Shown piece after piece: positions 16,457-26,809 of a stretch of 64,000 nucleotides of DNA. This DNA is from D2472 sp964275585. GTDB taxonomy: Bacteria > Pseudomonadota > Gammaproteobacteria > Magnimaribacterales > D2472. Under the pieces are notes generated by a model. It was not told the DNA's origin, searched no databases, and saw nothing but the letters and a program-made list of their open reading frames with translations. Made by a program: the position numbers and the translations under genes. The stretch covers positions 186,001 through 250,000 of the forward strand of contig CAXYCJ010000006.1 of the NCBI GenBank assembly GCA_964275585.1. The letters are read 5' to 3'. Each line of letters starts with the position of its first letter. Within the stretch, counting starts at the first letter, position 1.

Positions 16457-17805
16457 AGTTGTACAGGCATTTCTTGTATTGCATGCACAAAATTATTAGG
16501 AGCTACTTTCCAGTCACCATTCATATGAATATTTGGAAAGCGAGCAAGGATTTGAGTATAGGATTCTGCTAGTTGCATCAACGCAACAGGCTTTCCAACA
16601 CAGGTGTGACGGCCAATACCAAAGGCCAGATGCTGTTCTGCATTTTCTCGTTCAATATCAAAAACATCAGGATTGGTGAAGATTGATGGGTCTCGATTTG
16701 CAGCTCCATACCACATCACAATTTTCTCTCCTGCACCTATAAGTTGATCTCCAACTTGAGTTTCACAGGTTGTGGTTCTACGCATGTGCATAACAGGAGA
16801 TATCATTCTTATACATTCTTGAACAAAATTAGGCATTAGATCTGGATTATCAATTAATTTTTGACGTTGCTCTGGATTTTCAGTTAAAAGCTTAATGGCG
16901 CCACTTAAGGTATTCCTGGTTGTGTCATTACCAGCAAAGATTATTAGCAGCCACGAGCCATCCAAAAATTCTTGGCTCAGCTGTTGCCCCTCAACTTCAG
17001 CGTTAGCAATGGCTGATAGCAAATCATCCTGCGGATTTTTACGCTTGCTGTTTAGAATATCTCTGCCGTACTCGAACATTTCATCGATCATACTGTTGAA
17101 CATATCAATCATCTCTGTATTTACAGGTTCTTGCGAGTGCTCAGCATCTAATTCCTTTTTCATTTGATCTACTTGAATGTATTGCGCAAGCTCCAAGAAT
17201 TCCATCCAAGTCACAAGTTTTTGTCTATCACATTCTGGGATTCCTAGAATTTCTGAAAGGGTGTAGATCGGAAGTTGCTGAGCAAATTCATGAACAAAAT
17301 TACATTCTCCTTTAGGCTCCATAGCATCAAGCAGTGCTGCAACTTTTGCGCTCACTTTTATCCTAAGGTTAGAGACATAATCTGGTTTAAAAAAAGGCAT
17401 GTGCTCACGCCGAAGGTTAATGTGCAGAGTACCATCAAGATTAAGCATGTGGTCTACTGCTGAGCGCCATAGTTTTGGATGACGCCTATCCTCTCTTCCA
17501 AGGGATATCATGGTTCCTGTCCCAATTTGTGATGAGAAGGTTTTAGGATCTGAGGATACTTTAAGAATATCCGCATGACTAGTTAGCGACCAAAATCCAG
17601 GTTCAACATCACCAACCCAAGGCGGATGCCAAAAGACTGGTGCTTGTTCTCTCATTTCCTTAAATTCTTTGATTGGTTGACCTTTTGTAAATAGATCTAG
17701 GTCGGTTAAGTTAATGCTTGTCTTAAAATCATAAGCAACAGGATGCTGTCTCTCATTAAATTTAGTGTTAGCAATTTCTTTGCTAATTGATATTGCGTTA
17801 CTCAT
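16453..17805 (-). CDS. Cytochrome P450
   Basis: This 450-residue soluble bacterial P450 has the heme-thiolate motif HLAFGIGRHTCVG (Cys402 as iron ligand), the oxygen-activation helix FAGNDTTRNTLSG and an ExxR-type region upstream of the heme site. It resembles the CYP125/142 and linalool-hydroxylase branch, which oxidise steroid side chains or terpenoids; the exact substrate is not readable. Redox partners are not adjacent, though a rubredoxin lies at 43653. Its start codon overlaps the stop of the upstream M16 peptidase gene by one base (TAATG), so the two are translationally coupled. The 3' end overlaps yheS by four bases. Confidence 0.9.
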   Translation of the reverse strand: MSNAISISKEIANTKFNERQHPVAYDFKTSINLTDLDLFTKGQPIKEFKEMREQAPVFWHPPWVGDVEPGFWSLTSHADILKVSSDPKTFSSQIGTGTMISLGREDRRHPKLWRSAVDHMLNLDGTLHINLRREHMPFFKPDYVSNLRIKVSAKVAALLDAMEPKGECNFVHEFAQQLPIYTLSEILGIPECDRQKLVTWMEFLELAQYIQVDQMKKELDAEHSQEPVNTEMIDMFNSMIDEMFEYGRDILNSKRKNPQDDLLSAIANAEVEGQQLSQEFLDGSWLLIIFAGNDTTRNTLSGAIKLLTENPEQRQKLIDNPDLMPNFVQECIRMISPVMHMRRTTTCETQVGDQLIGAGEKIVMWYGAANRDPSIFTNPDVFDIERENAEQHLAFGIGRHTCVGKPVALMQLAESYTQILARFPNIHMNGDWKVAPNNFVHAIQEMPVQL

Positions 17806-20525
17806 TATTTTATTATCTTAACTTCACCAAGATTTAATGCTCTGATAGGGGCTTCAATTTTTGATAAATCCCCAACAATTAACCAAGTCCATTGATCTGG
17901 CTTGATGTATGTTTGAGCTTTCTCTTGAACTTGCGACAGGGTAGGTCTATCAAGTAATTCAGGTAATTCATTTAAATAATTGAGACCCCGATTGTAGGTT
18001 ACAATTCCAGTGACTCCACTTTTCAGAGCTCCTAACGTTTCAAATTGACCAGGTAGTCTTAAAGTTTTTGAAGCTTTGCCTTTGGCAAGCTCATCTTCAG
18101 TAATTGGCTTGTTTGAAAGGTAGTCTGCATACTCTTTAATAATTTCAGATATTGATTCAGATGTTTTATCAGTTTGGACGGGTGCTGTGACTAACATAGC
18201 CCTTTGGCCTTTGGCATCACCAAGTCTTGTTCTAACTCCATAAGACCAACTTTTATCTTCTCTTAGATTCATGTTGAGCCTAGCAGTAAAACTTCCACCA
18301 ATAGCATAGTTCATGTAATCAAGCTCAATTTCCTCATCAGTTGCTGTTGGAGGCAATAATTGCCCAGCTACAATATAGGACTGTTGAGCATTTGGTTTAT
18401 CGATTAAATAAATAGTTCGACTTTCTGGTAATTCAACTTTTGTTAATTCTTTGAGACTCGAATCTGAACTAGCAGACCAATCTCCAAATTTACTTTCAAG
18501 CAGACCAACAAGCTCACTCATTTCAATATCTCCAGCAACAGCAATAGTAAGGTGAGCAGAATTAATAGCTCTGCTATGTACGTCTAAAATATTTTCTCTA
18601 GTTATAGATGAAATAGTCTCGGATATTCCGCTGCCAGTCAAAGGCTTGCCATAAGGATGGTCTTCTCCGTAAAGCAATTTACCTATGTTTCTATATGCAA
18701 TGGATGCTGGCCTATTTTCTTCTTGAATAATTCCTGCAAGAGTTTGTTTTTTAATGCGCTCTATCTCTTCTTCTGGGAATATAGGGTAAATCAATGCTTC
18801 TTTAGTTAAATCTAGTGTTTTTGATAAATTGGCCTTTAATGCAGACAATGATGCCACTGAGCTATCTAAACCTGAGCCAAAACTTAGTCTAGAGCCAAGT
18901 GAATCAAGGACTTCATCAAATTTCAGCGAAGAGTATTTTTTAGTTCCTTCATTCAGCATGCTCATCATGAAATTTGTATAACCCAGCTCATCGTTGTCTT
19001 CTTGAGCATATCCAAAATTAAATTGGAAATTCATCTCGACCAATGGAACGTCTGTGCGTTGAGCTAAAACAACTTTAGCTCCATTAGACAATGTTGCCGT
19101 CAGTAACTTAGGAAATTGAAATTCTACTTTGTCAGTGGGAAAGGGTATGCCAGCAGATCTATCAAGATCTGTTTTGTTAACCACAAATTTATCCGTTGGC
19201 AAGATCGTTAGAACATAAGGGGTATCATCAATCCACTTGGCAAAAGTGGCCTTCATCTTAGATGGAGTCACCGCATTAAGATAGGAAGCATTTTTCTGAT
19301 AGCATCCTGGATCTCCAGTGAAGGTTTGGCAGGTAGCCAGCAGATCTGACTTACCACCAAAGCCACCTATTCTTTGTATCCCTCTAATAAACCCAGCAAG
19401 CAGTTTAGTTTTCTCTGCATTTAGAAGTTTTAAGTTGGGGCCCCTTTTGATGAACGAAGAGATCACCTCGTCCATTGCCTTTTCTACAATTACTGGATCA
19501 ACGCCAGCAACTACGTCGGCAACGATAAAAAACATGCCTGCAATTTCTCGATCGTAATAAAAGGATGAAACGCTCGTTGCAATTTGTTGTTTATAAACCA
19601 ACTCTTTGTACAATGGAGAATTTTTACCGCCTACCAAGACGCTTGAAGCTAGATCAAAATGAGCTGCTGCTTCTGTATCTCTTTCTGGTACGTTCCATAT
19701 CTTATAAATTCTAGCTTGGGGGACGTCATCAAACATTACTTCTCTTTTTTCCTCTGAACGCTTTGCAATCCATTTTTCAGGTTTTACAAGCGGAGGTCCT
19801 GAGGGAATGTCTGCAAAATACTTAGCAACTTTTAGCTTTGCTGTTTCCAAATCAATGTCTCCAGCTAATGCAAGCACTGCATTGTTTGGGCCGTAATATG
19901 TTTTAAACCAATCCTGAACATCCTCTAAAGATGCTGCATCTAGATCATCCATTGAGCCAATTGTGGACCAAGAATACGGATGCCCTTCAGGGAAAGCAGA
20001 TTCACTAATTCTTGAAAAGGCTTTGCCATATGGTTGATTTTCACTTTGACGCTTTTCATTTTGAACAACTCCTCGCTGCTCATCAAGTTTCTCTTGGTCT
20101 ACGACACCAAGAAGATGGCCCATTCGATCAGATTCCATCCACAAAGCTAGATCTAATGCATTGGTAGGTACGTTCTGAAAATAGTTAGTTCTGTCGGAGT
20201 TGGTTGTTCCGTTTTGATCCGTTGAACCTATTTTTTCAAACGGTTCAAAATATTCATTATTATAGTTCTCAGTGCCATTAAACATTAAATGTTCAAATAA
20301 ATGAGCAAAGCCAGTCTTGCCTAACTTTTCATTTTTAGAACCAACGTGATACCAGACATTCACAGCAACCATAGGAACTTTCTTATCCTCATGAACGATA
20401 ACTGTTAAGCCATTATCTAACTTAAAAGATTCATATTTAATTTCAGGCAAATCTTCTAGTGAAGATGCTTGAATAGAGATGATAAATATTATATTAATAA
20501 AAGATGCTTGAATTAATTTATTCAT
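17805..20525 (-). CDS. Periplasmic M16-family zinc peptidase (full-length, two halves)
   Basis: This 906-residue protein has an N-terminal signal peptide (about 1-20). The inverted zinc motif HLFEHLMF (His75, Glu78, His79) is in the first half, followed by the distal ligand Glu in a QNEKRQSENQPYG context. The C-terminal half repeats the fold without the zinc motif, as in pitrilysin-type enzymes where it forms the closing half-clam. Members degrade peptides in the periplasm. It precedes and overlaps the P450 gene by one base. It faces away from the M28 peptidase gene at 20591, sharing a 65-base divergent promoter region. Confidence 0.92.
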   Translation of the reverse strand: MNKLIQASFINIIFIISIQASSLEDLPEIKYESFKLDNGLTVIVHEDKKVPMVAVNVWYHVGSKNEKLGKTGFAHLFEHLMFNGTENYNNEYFEPFEKIGSTDQNGTTNSDRTNYFQNVPTNALDLALWMESDRMGHLLGVVDQEKLDEQRGVVQNEKRQSENQPYGKAFSRISESAFPEGHPYSWSTIGSMDDLDAASLEDVQDWFKTYYGPNNAVLALAGDIDLETAKLKVAKYFADIPSGPPLVKPEKWIAKRSEEKREVMFDDVPQARIYKIWNVPERDTEAAAHFDLASSVLVGGKNSPLYKELVYKQQIATSVSSFYYDREIAGMFFIVADVVAGVDPVIVEKAMDEVISSFIKRGPNLKLLNAEKTKLLAGFIRGIQRIGGFGGKSDLLATCQTFTGDPGCYQKNASYLNAVTPSKMKATFAKWIDDTPYVLTILPTDKFVVNKTDLDRSAGIPFPTDKVEFQFPKLLTATLSNGAKVVLAQRTDVPLVEMNFQFNFGYAQEDNDELGYTNFMMSMLNEGTKKYSSLKFDEVLDSLGSRLSFGSGLDSSVASLSALKANLSKTLDLTKEALIYPIFPEEEIERIKKQTLAGIIQEENRPASIAYRNIGKLLYGEDHPYGKPLTGSGISETISSITRENILDVHSRAINSAHLTIAVAGDIEMSELVGLLESKFGDWSASSDSSLKELTKVELPESRTIYLIDKPNAQQSYIVAGQLLPPTATDEEIELDYMNYAIGGSFTARLNMNLREDKSWSYGVRTRLGDAKGQRAMLVTAPVQTDKTSESISEIIKEYADYLSNKPITEDELAKGKASKTLRLPGQFETLGALKSGVTGIVTYNRGLNYLNELPELLDRPTLSQVQEKAQTYIKPDQWTWLIVGDLSKIEAPIRALNLGEVKIIK

Positions 20526-20590
20526 GAATTAGTGCCCCAATAATTTGAAAATCTATTTTATACTTTAGTTAAAACAATATACAGATCATC

Positions 20591-22255
20591 ATGAAAATAG
20601 ATATACAAGCTTACAAATCGATAAGACTGCATTTGGCTATTTTGTTGCTGGGATCTGCAATTCTTATTACTGGATGTTCTGAATCATTGAGCGATACAAC
20701 CGATGGGCGATTAAGGTATTGGATATCTACACTAGCATCAGATGAGTTCGAGGGCAGGGCACCTGGTACTCCCGGCGGTCAATTAACTAAAAATTTTATC
20801 TCTCAAACATTCCAGGATCTTGATCTTGAGCCAATTAAAAAAAATTATTTTTTAGATGTGCCTACCACTGAAATAACTTTAAAGGACTCTTCTTACTTAA
20901 CCCTTTCATTCAGAGGTAACGATCGAAAAATGAAGACAGGTGAGGAGGTGGTATTCTGGACAAAGCAAGCCAGAGACTATCGAAAGATTAGAGATAGTGA
21001 AGTTGTTTTTGTTGGTTATGGAATTGTTGCTCCTGAGTATAATTGGAACGACTATAAAGGCATTGATGTAAAAGGTAAAACAGTTGTCATATTGGTCAAC
21101 GACCCGGGTTTTGCAACTGGAAAGCTTAGATTATTCAATGGTAGATCAATGACTTACTATGGAAGATGGACCTATAAATTTGAAGAGGCTGCCAGACAAG
21201 GTGCTGCTGCTGCAATCATAGTTCATGAAGAAGAACCTGCAGCCTATCCCTGGAGTGTTGTTGAAAATAGCTGGCAAGGACCACAATTAGACCTGCAGCG
21301 TGATGATCTTGGCGCAGACAGGGTTATTTTAGAAGGTTGGATAAGGCATGACGTCCTCAATGATGAGCTGAGATTTGCAGGGTTTACTTATGAGTACCTT
21401 AAAGAGATTGCTTTAGATAAAACATTCTATGCATTTCCTTTCAGCGGATTAACTATGAGCAGCGAGATATTCAATGATGTTAGGTACCTGCAGTCTCACA
21501 ATATTGCTGCAATAAAGAAGGGAACTGTTAAGCCAGAAGAATATATTCTATTTATGGCTCACTGGGATCACTTAGGCATTCTTGACAATACTGAGCCTGG
21601 CGAGGATTCCATAGTGAATGGGGCAGTTGATAATGCTACAGGCGTTGCTTCAATTTTTGAATTTGCTAAAAGATATTCAGACATTGAAACAGAAAGATCT
21701 ATTATTTTTCTAACTGTAACCCTTGAAGAATCAGGGCTTCTTGGTTCAGAGTATTTTGCAAAATACCCACCAATTGATCTTTCTAACGTTGTGGCAGGAT
21801 TTAATTTTGATGGGATTATGCCGACCGGCCTAACCAATGACATGGTTGTTGTAGGTTATGGAGCTTCTGAGCTTGAAGATTTGCTTGAAACTGAGCTCCA
21901 GAAAAATGGCCGTTATGTTAATCCGGATCCGAATCCTGAAAAAGGTTATTTTTATCGCTCTGATCACATTAGTCTGGCCAAAAGAGGTGTGCCTATGTTG
22001 TATTCAGATGGAGGGTTTGATTTCGTGGTTGGTGGCAAAGAGGCAGGATTTGCTTTTGAAGAAAACTATCGATTGGATGCATATCATGGAGTTGCTGATG
22101 AGTATGATGAAGCATGGAATTTGGAAGGCTTAAATCAATCAATAGATGTAATTTTTAATATCAGTAATGAGTTAGCCAATAATTCACAGTGGCCTAATTG
22201 GTATGAAGGAAATGAATTTAAGTCAACTAGAGATGTTTCACGAGCTGGGAAGTAA
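20591..22255 (+). CDS. M28-family metallopeptidase lipoprotein
   Basis: This 554-residue protein has a lipoprotein signal (LLLGSAILITGCSES, lipobox ITGC). A PA-type insert lies around residues 150-230, and the M28 core follows: MAHWDHLG with zinc His and Asp, GAVDNATGVAS with the bridging Asp, LEESGLLGSEYF with catalytic Glu-Glu, NFDGIMPTG, and RSDHISLAKRGVP with the final His. These peptidases remove N-terminal amino acids from peptides outside the inner membrane. It probably supplies amino acids together with the divergent M16 peptidase. The next gene begins five bases after its stop. Confidence 0.92.
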   Translation: MKIDIQAYKSIRLHLAILLLGSAILITGCSESLSDTTDGRLRYWISTLASDEFEGRAPGTPGGQLTKNFISQTFQDLDLEPIKKNYFLDVPTTEITLKDSSYLTLSFRGNDRKMKTGEEVVFWTKQARDYRKIRDSEVVFVGYGIVAPEYNWNDYKGIDVKGKTVVILVNDPGFATGKLRLFNGRSMTYYGRWTYKFEEAARQGAAAAIIVHEEEPAAYPWSVVENSWQGPQLDLQRDDLGADRVILEGWIRHDVLNDELRFAGFTYEYLKEIALDKTFYAFPFSGLTMSSEIFNDVRYLQSHNIAAIKKGTVKPEEYILFMAHWDHLGILDNTEPGEDSIVNGAVDNATGVASIFEFAKRYSDIETERSIIFLTVTLEESGLLGSEYFAKYPPIDLSNVVAGFNFDGIMPTGLTNDMVVVGYGASELEDLLETELQKNGRYVNPDPNPEKGYFYRSDHISLAKRGVPMLYSDGGFDFVVGGKEAGFAFEENYRLDAYHGVADEYDEAWNLEGLNQSIDVIFNISNELANNSQWPNWYEGNEFKSTRDVSRAGK

Positions 22256-22260
22256 ATTAT

Positions 22261-23709
22261 ATGCATAAGGATATTATTGTTGTCGGCGCCGGAATATCTG
22301 GTATAGCGGCAGGTTATAATCTCCAGAAAAGTTGCCCCGACAAATCATTCGCAATTCTTGAAGGCAGGGAAGCGCTGGGTGGGACTTGGGACTTATTTAA
22401 ATACCCAGGTGTTCGTTCAGATTCTGACATGCATACCCTTGGTTTTAGGTTTAAACCCTGGATACATAAAAAATCAATTGCTGATGGCCCATCCATACTT
22501 AAATACCTCCATGAGACAGTGGATGAATATAAACTGAGAGATAAAATTAGTTATAATCAAAAAGTTATTGCCTCTAACTGGTTATCGGATAAATCAACAT
22601 GGGAATTAATAGTTGAAGATAACGGTCAAGAGGTCACCATGACATGTAACTTCCTATTTTTATGTGGCGGCTATTACAGTTATGACAAACCTTACATGCC
22701 TGACTTTCCTGGTCAGGATGAATTCATTGGAAGAATTATTCACCCTCAATTTTGGGATGAATCACTAGACTATGCAGATAAAAGAGTGGTTGTGATTGGT
22801 AGCGGGGCTACTGCTGTTACTTTGGTACCAGCTATAGCTGAAACCGCAAAACAAGTAACAATGCTGCAACGCTCACCAAGCTATGTTGTGTCTGCCCCTG
22901 GAGAAGATTCTTGGAGCAAAGGGTTAAATAAAGTATTGCCTAATAAATTTACATATTTTTTGATTCGATGGAAGAATATTTTACGAACAAGCCTTGGATT
23001 TTACCTGTCTCGTAAATACCCAGAAAGAGTTAAAGAAAAGCTGATCAGTCTTGTGCGCGAAGAATTGGGAGAAGAGTTTGATGTGGAAAAACATTTCACC
23101 CCATCATATAAACCATGGGATCAGAGAATGTGCCTTGTTCCCGATAGCGATCTTTTTAGCGCAATTAAGGATAATCGAGCAAATGTTGTAACAGATACAA
23201 TCAGTCGTTTTACCCCAACAGGAATCTTGCTTCAGTCTGGTGATCACGTGGAAGCAGATATTATTATTTCTGCCACAGGCATTGAACTTAATGCCTTAAA
23301 TGATATTAATGTCTCTGTCGATGGCATAAAGGTAGAGGCTAATAACAAACTTTCATACAAGGGAATGATGTTAAGCGGAGTCCCTAATCTTGCTTTTTGT
23401 TTTGGTTATGTGAATGCCTCTTGGACCTTAAGAGCTGATCTAACCTGCGAGTATGTATGCAGACTTATTAATAGAATGGATAAACATGGTTTTGCTGCAT
23501 GTGCTCCGCAGGAAGATCCTAATGCTTTGGTGGACGATGACTATATTGATTTTACATCAGGTTATGTCCAAAGAGCTTTGGATAGAATGCCCAAGCAGGG
23601 AAAAAAATCTCCGTGGCGCAATTATCAAAACTACCTATTAGATATCTTTTATGTAAGGCTTTTTTCTATCAAAGATTCAACTCTTCGTTTTTATAATCCA
23701 AAAAACTAA
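22261..23709 (+). CDS. Flavin-dependent Baeyer-Villiger-type monooxygenase
   Basis: This 482-residue protein has an N-terminal FAD-binding GAGISGIAAGYNL, a FAD-contacting GGTWDLFKYPGVRSDSDMHT segment and a second dinucleotide fold VVVIGSGATAVTL for NADPH. Between them lies FIGRIIHPQFWD, which fits the F-x-G-x-x-x-H-x-x-x-W-(P/D) fingerprint of Baeyer-Villiger monooxygenases. Such enzymes insert oxygen into ketones to give esters or lactones and include EthA-like and steroid-active members. It follows the M28 gene by five bases. Together with the P450 and Rieske oxygenase it suggests oxidation of cyclic lipids; the substrate is not known. Confidence 0.9.
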   Translation: MHKDIIVVGAGISGIAAGYNLQKSCPDKSFAILEGREALGGTWDLFKYPGVRSDSDMHTLGFRFKPWIHKKSIADGPSILKYLHETVDEYKLRDKISYNQKVIASNWLSDKSTWELIVEDNGQEVTMTCNFLFLCGGYYSYDKPYMPDFPGQDEFIGRIIHPQFWDESLDYADKRVVVIGSGATAVTLVPAIAETAKQVTMLQRSPSYVVSAPGEDSWSKGLNKVLPNKFTYFLIRWKNILRTSLGFYLSRKYPERVKEKLISLVREELGEEFDVEKHFTPSYKPWDQRMCLVPDSDLFSAIKDNRANVVTDTISRFTPTGILLQSGDHVEADIIISATGIELNALNDINVSVDGIKVEANNKLSYKGMMLSGVPNLAFCFGYVNASWTLRADLTCEYVCRLINRMDKHGFAACAPQEDPNALVDDDYIDFTSGYVQRALDRMPKQGKKSPWRNYQNYLLDIFYVRLFSIKDSTLRFYNPKN

Positions 23710-23780
23710 ATGAGAGAATATTTAATCATTAGAAAACTTAGCCTAATTATTTCCTTGTCTCACTTGAGAAGGGTGCTTGC

Positions 23781-25247
23781 ATGATCGATAAAAACTCTTT
23801 GCCATACTTTCATAGCCTGCAGGAAATTTTGGCAAGCGTTTCGAATGCAGTTGAAGAAAATGCAGACGCAACAATGCGTCTTGATCTTGCAAAGCGGTTG
23901 CTTGATCTGATGCTTGTTCAGAAAGTATTAGCACCATCTCTGCAGAAAAAGTGCATTGCAAAGCTACCTAATATATTGCCCGAAATTCAAGAGCTATTGT
24001 CAGTATCAAAAGCTAACGAAATACTCTTAGAAGAGTTACGTGTTATTTGTGAGCCTGAAGCTATGGTTAACTTTGACAGGTTTCTCGAGCTCATGACACA
24101 CGTTCAGCGAGAACTTTTAACTCAGAATACAGCGCGGTCACTAGTATTATGTAAGTCACTGCTCAGCATTGAAGCAGATTACTGTCTGCAACTTTCAACA
24201 GCCATTGAAACAGAAAACAATTTTATCCCAGTTATCAGCGACACCAGCGCAGCTCGTAACGCAAGGACATTTAACATAGAAGATATGCTCCATTTCATCC
24301 ATGAGAGATTCCCACAAGAAACCGATGCTGTGATTACTGACACATCATTCATTGCAGGTGGGTATTCTAAATTTACGATGGACATTACTCTTACTAACAC
24401 CAAATCACTGCCTTCAAACATAATTCTACGCGGTGATGCAGATGGAGCGTTTGGCGGGATGTCCGTAGTTGATGAATACTCCTTGATTGGGAGTGTCTAT
24501 GCCAGTGGCGTATGTGCACCTGAGCCACTTGCGCTCGACAGAAGCGATAAGGTATTTGGTTCTCCGTTTATCTTGATGGAAAAAATGCCCGGTGAGTGCT
24601 TGGGACATATGTACAATATTCCCGATCTGCGTTCTGTTCCCTTGGTAACAGACATTGCTGTAAAGCTTGCAGCAGTGCATCATATTCCTTTAATAAAGTT
24701 GGGCGCTGAGACTAATGGAGCAAATTCCCTTTCGAGCGATAAGGCATTGGAGTGGATAACGGGTTCGGAGACTGCATGGAATGAATCAAATCTTCCATCA
24801 ACAGTATTTGCCACAGCGTTCGAATGGTTACGGAGCCACGTTGACTTATATGATGATTCACCGCGTGCACTTGTTCATGGGGACTATGGCCTAAACAATC
24901 TACTTATTGAGGGCGATCGCGTGACTGGCATCCTTGATTGGGAGCACGCACATATCGGTAATCCAGCCTACGACCTTGGTTATTTCCATCCAATGGCAGC
25001 TGCTTTGGCATCCTGGCCTGTGTTTCTTGATGCCTATGCCAATACCGGTGTACATATGCCTGATGAGAAGCAAATTGACTACAGCATTCTCCTTGGAGCA
25101 ACGCGGGTGGGTGTGATGCTTTGCCAGGTAATGAGTGCATTTATCAGCGATCAAGAAACTGGTATTGCTGCCACCACTGGGATTGCAGGTGATTATTACG
25201 ACGTGGCTGTACTGCGTATTTCAAATGCACTCGAGAAGGTTCTGTAA
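23781..25247 (+). CDS. APH-like phosphotransferase-domain protein, higher GC than neighbours
   Basis: This 488-residue protein has an N-terminal helical region of about 150 residues that I do not recognise, then an aminoglycoside-phosphotransferase-like kinase fold: VHGDYGLNNLLIEGDRVTG (catalytic Asp), GILDWEHAHIGNPAYDLGY (metal Asp) and an N-lobe with NIILRGDADGAFGG. Members near acyl-CoA genes phosphorylate hydroxy-acyl-CoA or other small substrates. Base use differs: line 24901-24960 has 31 G/C of 60, against 20 of 60 in 22561-22620. It and the next gene look like a recently acquired pair. Confidence 0.8.
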   Translation: MIDKNSLPYFHSLQEILASVSNAVEENADATMRLDLAKRLLDLMLVQKVLAPSLQKKCIAKLPNILPEIQELLSVSKANEILLEELRVICEPEAMVNFDRFLELMTHVQRELLTQNTARSLVLCKSLLSIEADYCLQLSTAIETENNFIPVISDTSAARNARTFNIEDMLHFIHERFPQETDAVITDTSFIAGGYSKFTMDITLTNTKSLPSNIILRGDADGAFGGMSVVDEYSLIGSVYASGVCAPEPLALDRSDKVFGSPFILMEKMPGECLGHMYNIPDLRSVPLVTDIAVKLAAVHHIPLIKLGAETNGANSLSSDKALEWITGSETAWNESNLPSTVFATAFEWLRSHVDLYDDSPRALVHGDYGLNNLLIEGDRVTGILDWEHAHIGNPAYDLGYFHPMAAALASWPVFLDAYANTGVHMPDEKQIDYSILLGATRVGVMLCQVMSAFISDQETGIAATTGIAGDYYDVAVLRISNALEKVL

Positions 25248-25274
25248 AATGATATTTTTGATGAGTATATCTTA

Positions 25275-26339
25275 ATGAGTAAGAAGCTTACCTCTCAGCG
25301 CACAGGCGATAGCAGTAGGTTAGGTGCCTATTTACTGCCTGGTAGGATCAAGGACCCTCGTGACGCAATAATGCAGGCAGAGGCCGGTGAACGAATTGGA
25401 CTTGGGACCATGTGGTTAAGTGAACGCTGGGGAAATAAGGATATTGGTTCGATATGTGGCGCTGTAACTCAAGCAGCTCCATCTGCAAATATCGCGGCTG
25501 GCACTACCCACTTTCTAACAAGGCATCCAGCTGTCCTAGCATCAATGGCGATGACCTTACAGGCCTTATCTAAGAGTAAATTTATTCTTGGTATAGGACG
25601 AGGTATTCCTCAAATGTTTCAGGCTATTGGGCTGCCCGCTGTTTCATTCGAGCACACCATAGACAGCATTAATATCCACCGGAAACTCTGTGGTGGAGAG
25701 AAAGTAAACTATTCTGGCATTCTGGGTAATTATTCAGACATGCAACTGCTTGACTTGCCTGATGTTTCACCACCCCCGGTTATTCTTGGCGCAGTTGGTC
25801 CAAAGGCACTTCAGCTTGCTGGAACACATTTCGATGGAGTGATACTACATCCTTTTTTAACACCTGAGGGAGTTTCTCGATGCCGGACCATTGCTAGAGA
25901 TGCAGCTAGAAATGCTGGTCGTGATCCAAATTCTATTCGTACCTATGCGACAGTTGTACTTTCAGCAGATTTGCCTAGCGATGAAGAGGAAAGGGTTGTT
26001 GGCAGTCGAGCCGTCACTTACTTTCAGAGTCGCAGCATTGCTAAAATGCTCGTGGAGTTTAATTCTTGGGATAAAACCATCCTTCCAAAACTTTGGTCAC
26101 ACCCTATTTTTGAGGGAGTGAAAGCTAGTGCAGACCAGGCTTTCACGCTTGAAGAATTAGTTGAAGTGAGCCGTGTATTGCCGCCTGCATGGTTAGAATC
26201 TGCTACAGCGGTAGGCAGCAAGGAGAAATGTGCAATGCGACTAGGGGAGTATCTTGCGGCAGGTGCTGACGATATAATTATTCATGGAAGTACCCCTGAG
26301 AAGCTTGGTCCAACTCTTAAAGCATTCACTAATAATTAA
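25275..26339 (+). CDS. LLM-class F420-dependent oxidoreductase
   Basis: This 354-residue luciferase-like TIM-barrel protein has RLGAYLLPGRIKDPRDAI at the start, a central GIGRGIPQMFQAIGLP, and VILGAVGPKALQLAGTHFDG, the loop that contacts the F420 phosphate region in this family. The pattern matches the actinobacterial subfamily to which Mycobacterium smegmatis MSMEG_2249 belongs. It would use reduced F420 as hydride donor or acceptor on an unknown substrate. The same genome makes F420 (operon at 52964-58286), so the cofactor is available. It starts 27 bases after the kinase-like gene and shares its higher GC, suggesting joint transfer from a higher-GC donor. Confidence 0.87.
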   Translation: MSKKLTSQRTGDSSRLGAYLLPGRIKDPRDAIMQAEAGERIGLGTMWLSERWGNKDIGSICGAVTQAAPSANIAAGTTHFLTRHPAVLASMAMTLQALSKSKFILGIGRGIPQMFQAIGLPAVSFEHTIDSINIHRKLCGGEKVNYSGILGNYSDMQLLDLPDVSPPPVILGAVGPKALQLAGTHFDGVILHPFLTPEGVSRCRTIARDAARNAGRDPNSIRTYATVVLSADLPSDEEERVVGSRAVTYFQSRSIAKMLVEFNSWDKTILPKLWSHPIFEGVKASADQAFTLEELVEVSRVLPPAWLESATAVGSKEKCAMRLGEYLAAGADDIIIHGSTPEKLGPTLKAFTNN

Positions 26340-26440
26340 GGATTAGCAGTCAGTCAAAGGCTGAGACTACATAAATACTAAGCTGGTGAATTAGCCTTGA
26401 TGAATTCTTGCAAGGACCTGCTTCGATGTAAAATATTAAA

Positions 26441-26695
26441 ATGAAAATTAGATACCTTATCCCATTGATTTTATGGACGCTTGGTCTTGTAAATCTATTT
26501 CAATCGTTTGATGGGTTCTTATTCTATTTCTCAACATTCATTTTTTGGCTTTTATTAATTTCACATTTAATCGAGTGCATTATTCTTAGAAAAAGAATCC
26601 TAAGTTCAACTGATGCACCTACTAAAGCTTTTGCTATGACGTTCTTATTTGGAGTTATTTACCTTGTTTCAATTGAAGCAAAAGTTCAAGAGTAG
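26441..26695 (+). CDS. Small membrane protein
   Basis: This 84-residue protein has three hydrophobic stretches (about 5-20, 22-48 and 65-78) separated by a short charged loop with LRKRIL. It has some likeness to DUF1145 proteins, but I cannot assign it firmly. It stands alone between the F420-dependent oxidoreductase and a convergent small gene. Function unknown. Confidence 0.55.
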   Translation: MKIRYLIPLILWTLGLVNLFQSFDGFLFYFSTFIFWLLLISHLIECIILRKRILSSTDAPTKAFAMTFLFGVIYLVSIEAKVQE

Positions 26696-26809
26696 CTTTT
26701 TATAGCTCTGACTTCTTATTGCCCAAGAGTTAATCCCCCTAATACAAGAAAAGACCTTCATTAAATTTCTACTAAAACTTCAGCTGATGCTTCATCAGAG
26801 ATTGGCGGA

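Noticed and set aside
17275..17463. Many plus-strand frames inside the P450 and M16 peptidase genes
   Set aside because: They are antisense shadows of well-supported genes and have no motifs or ribosome sites.
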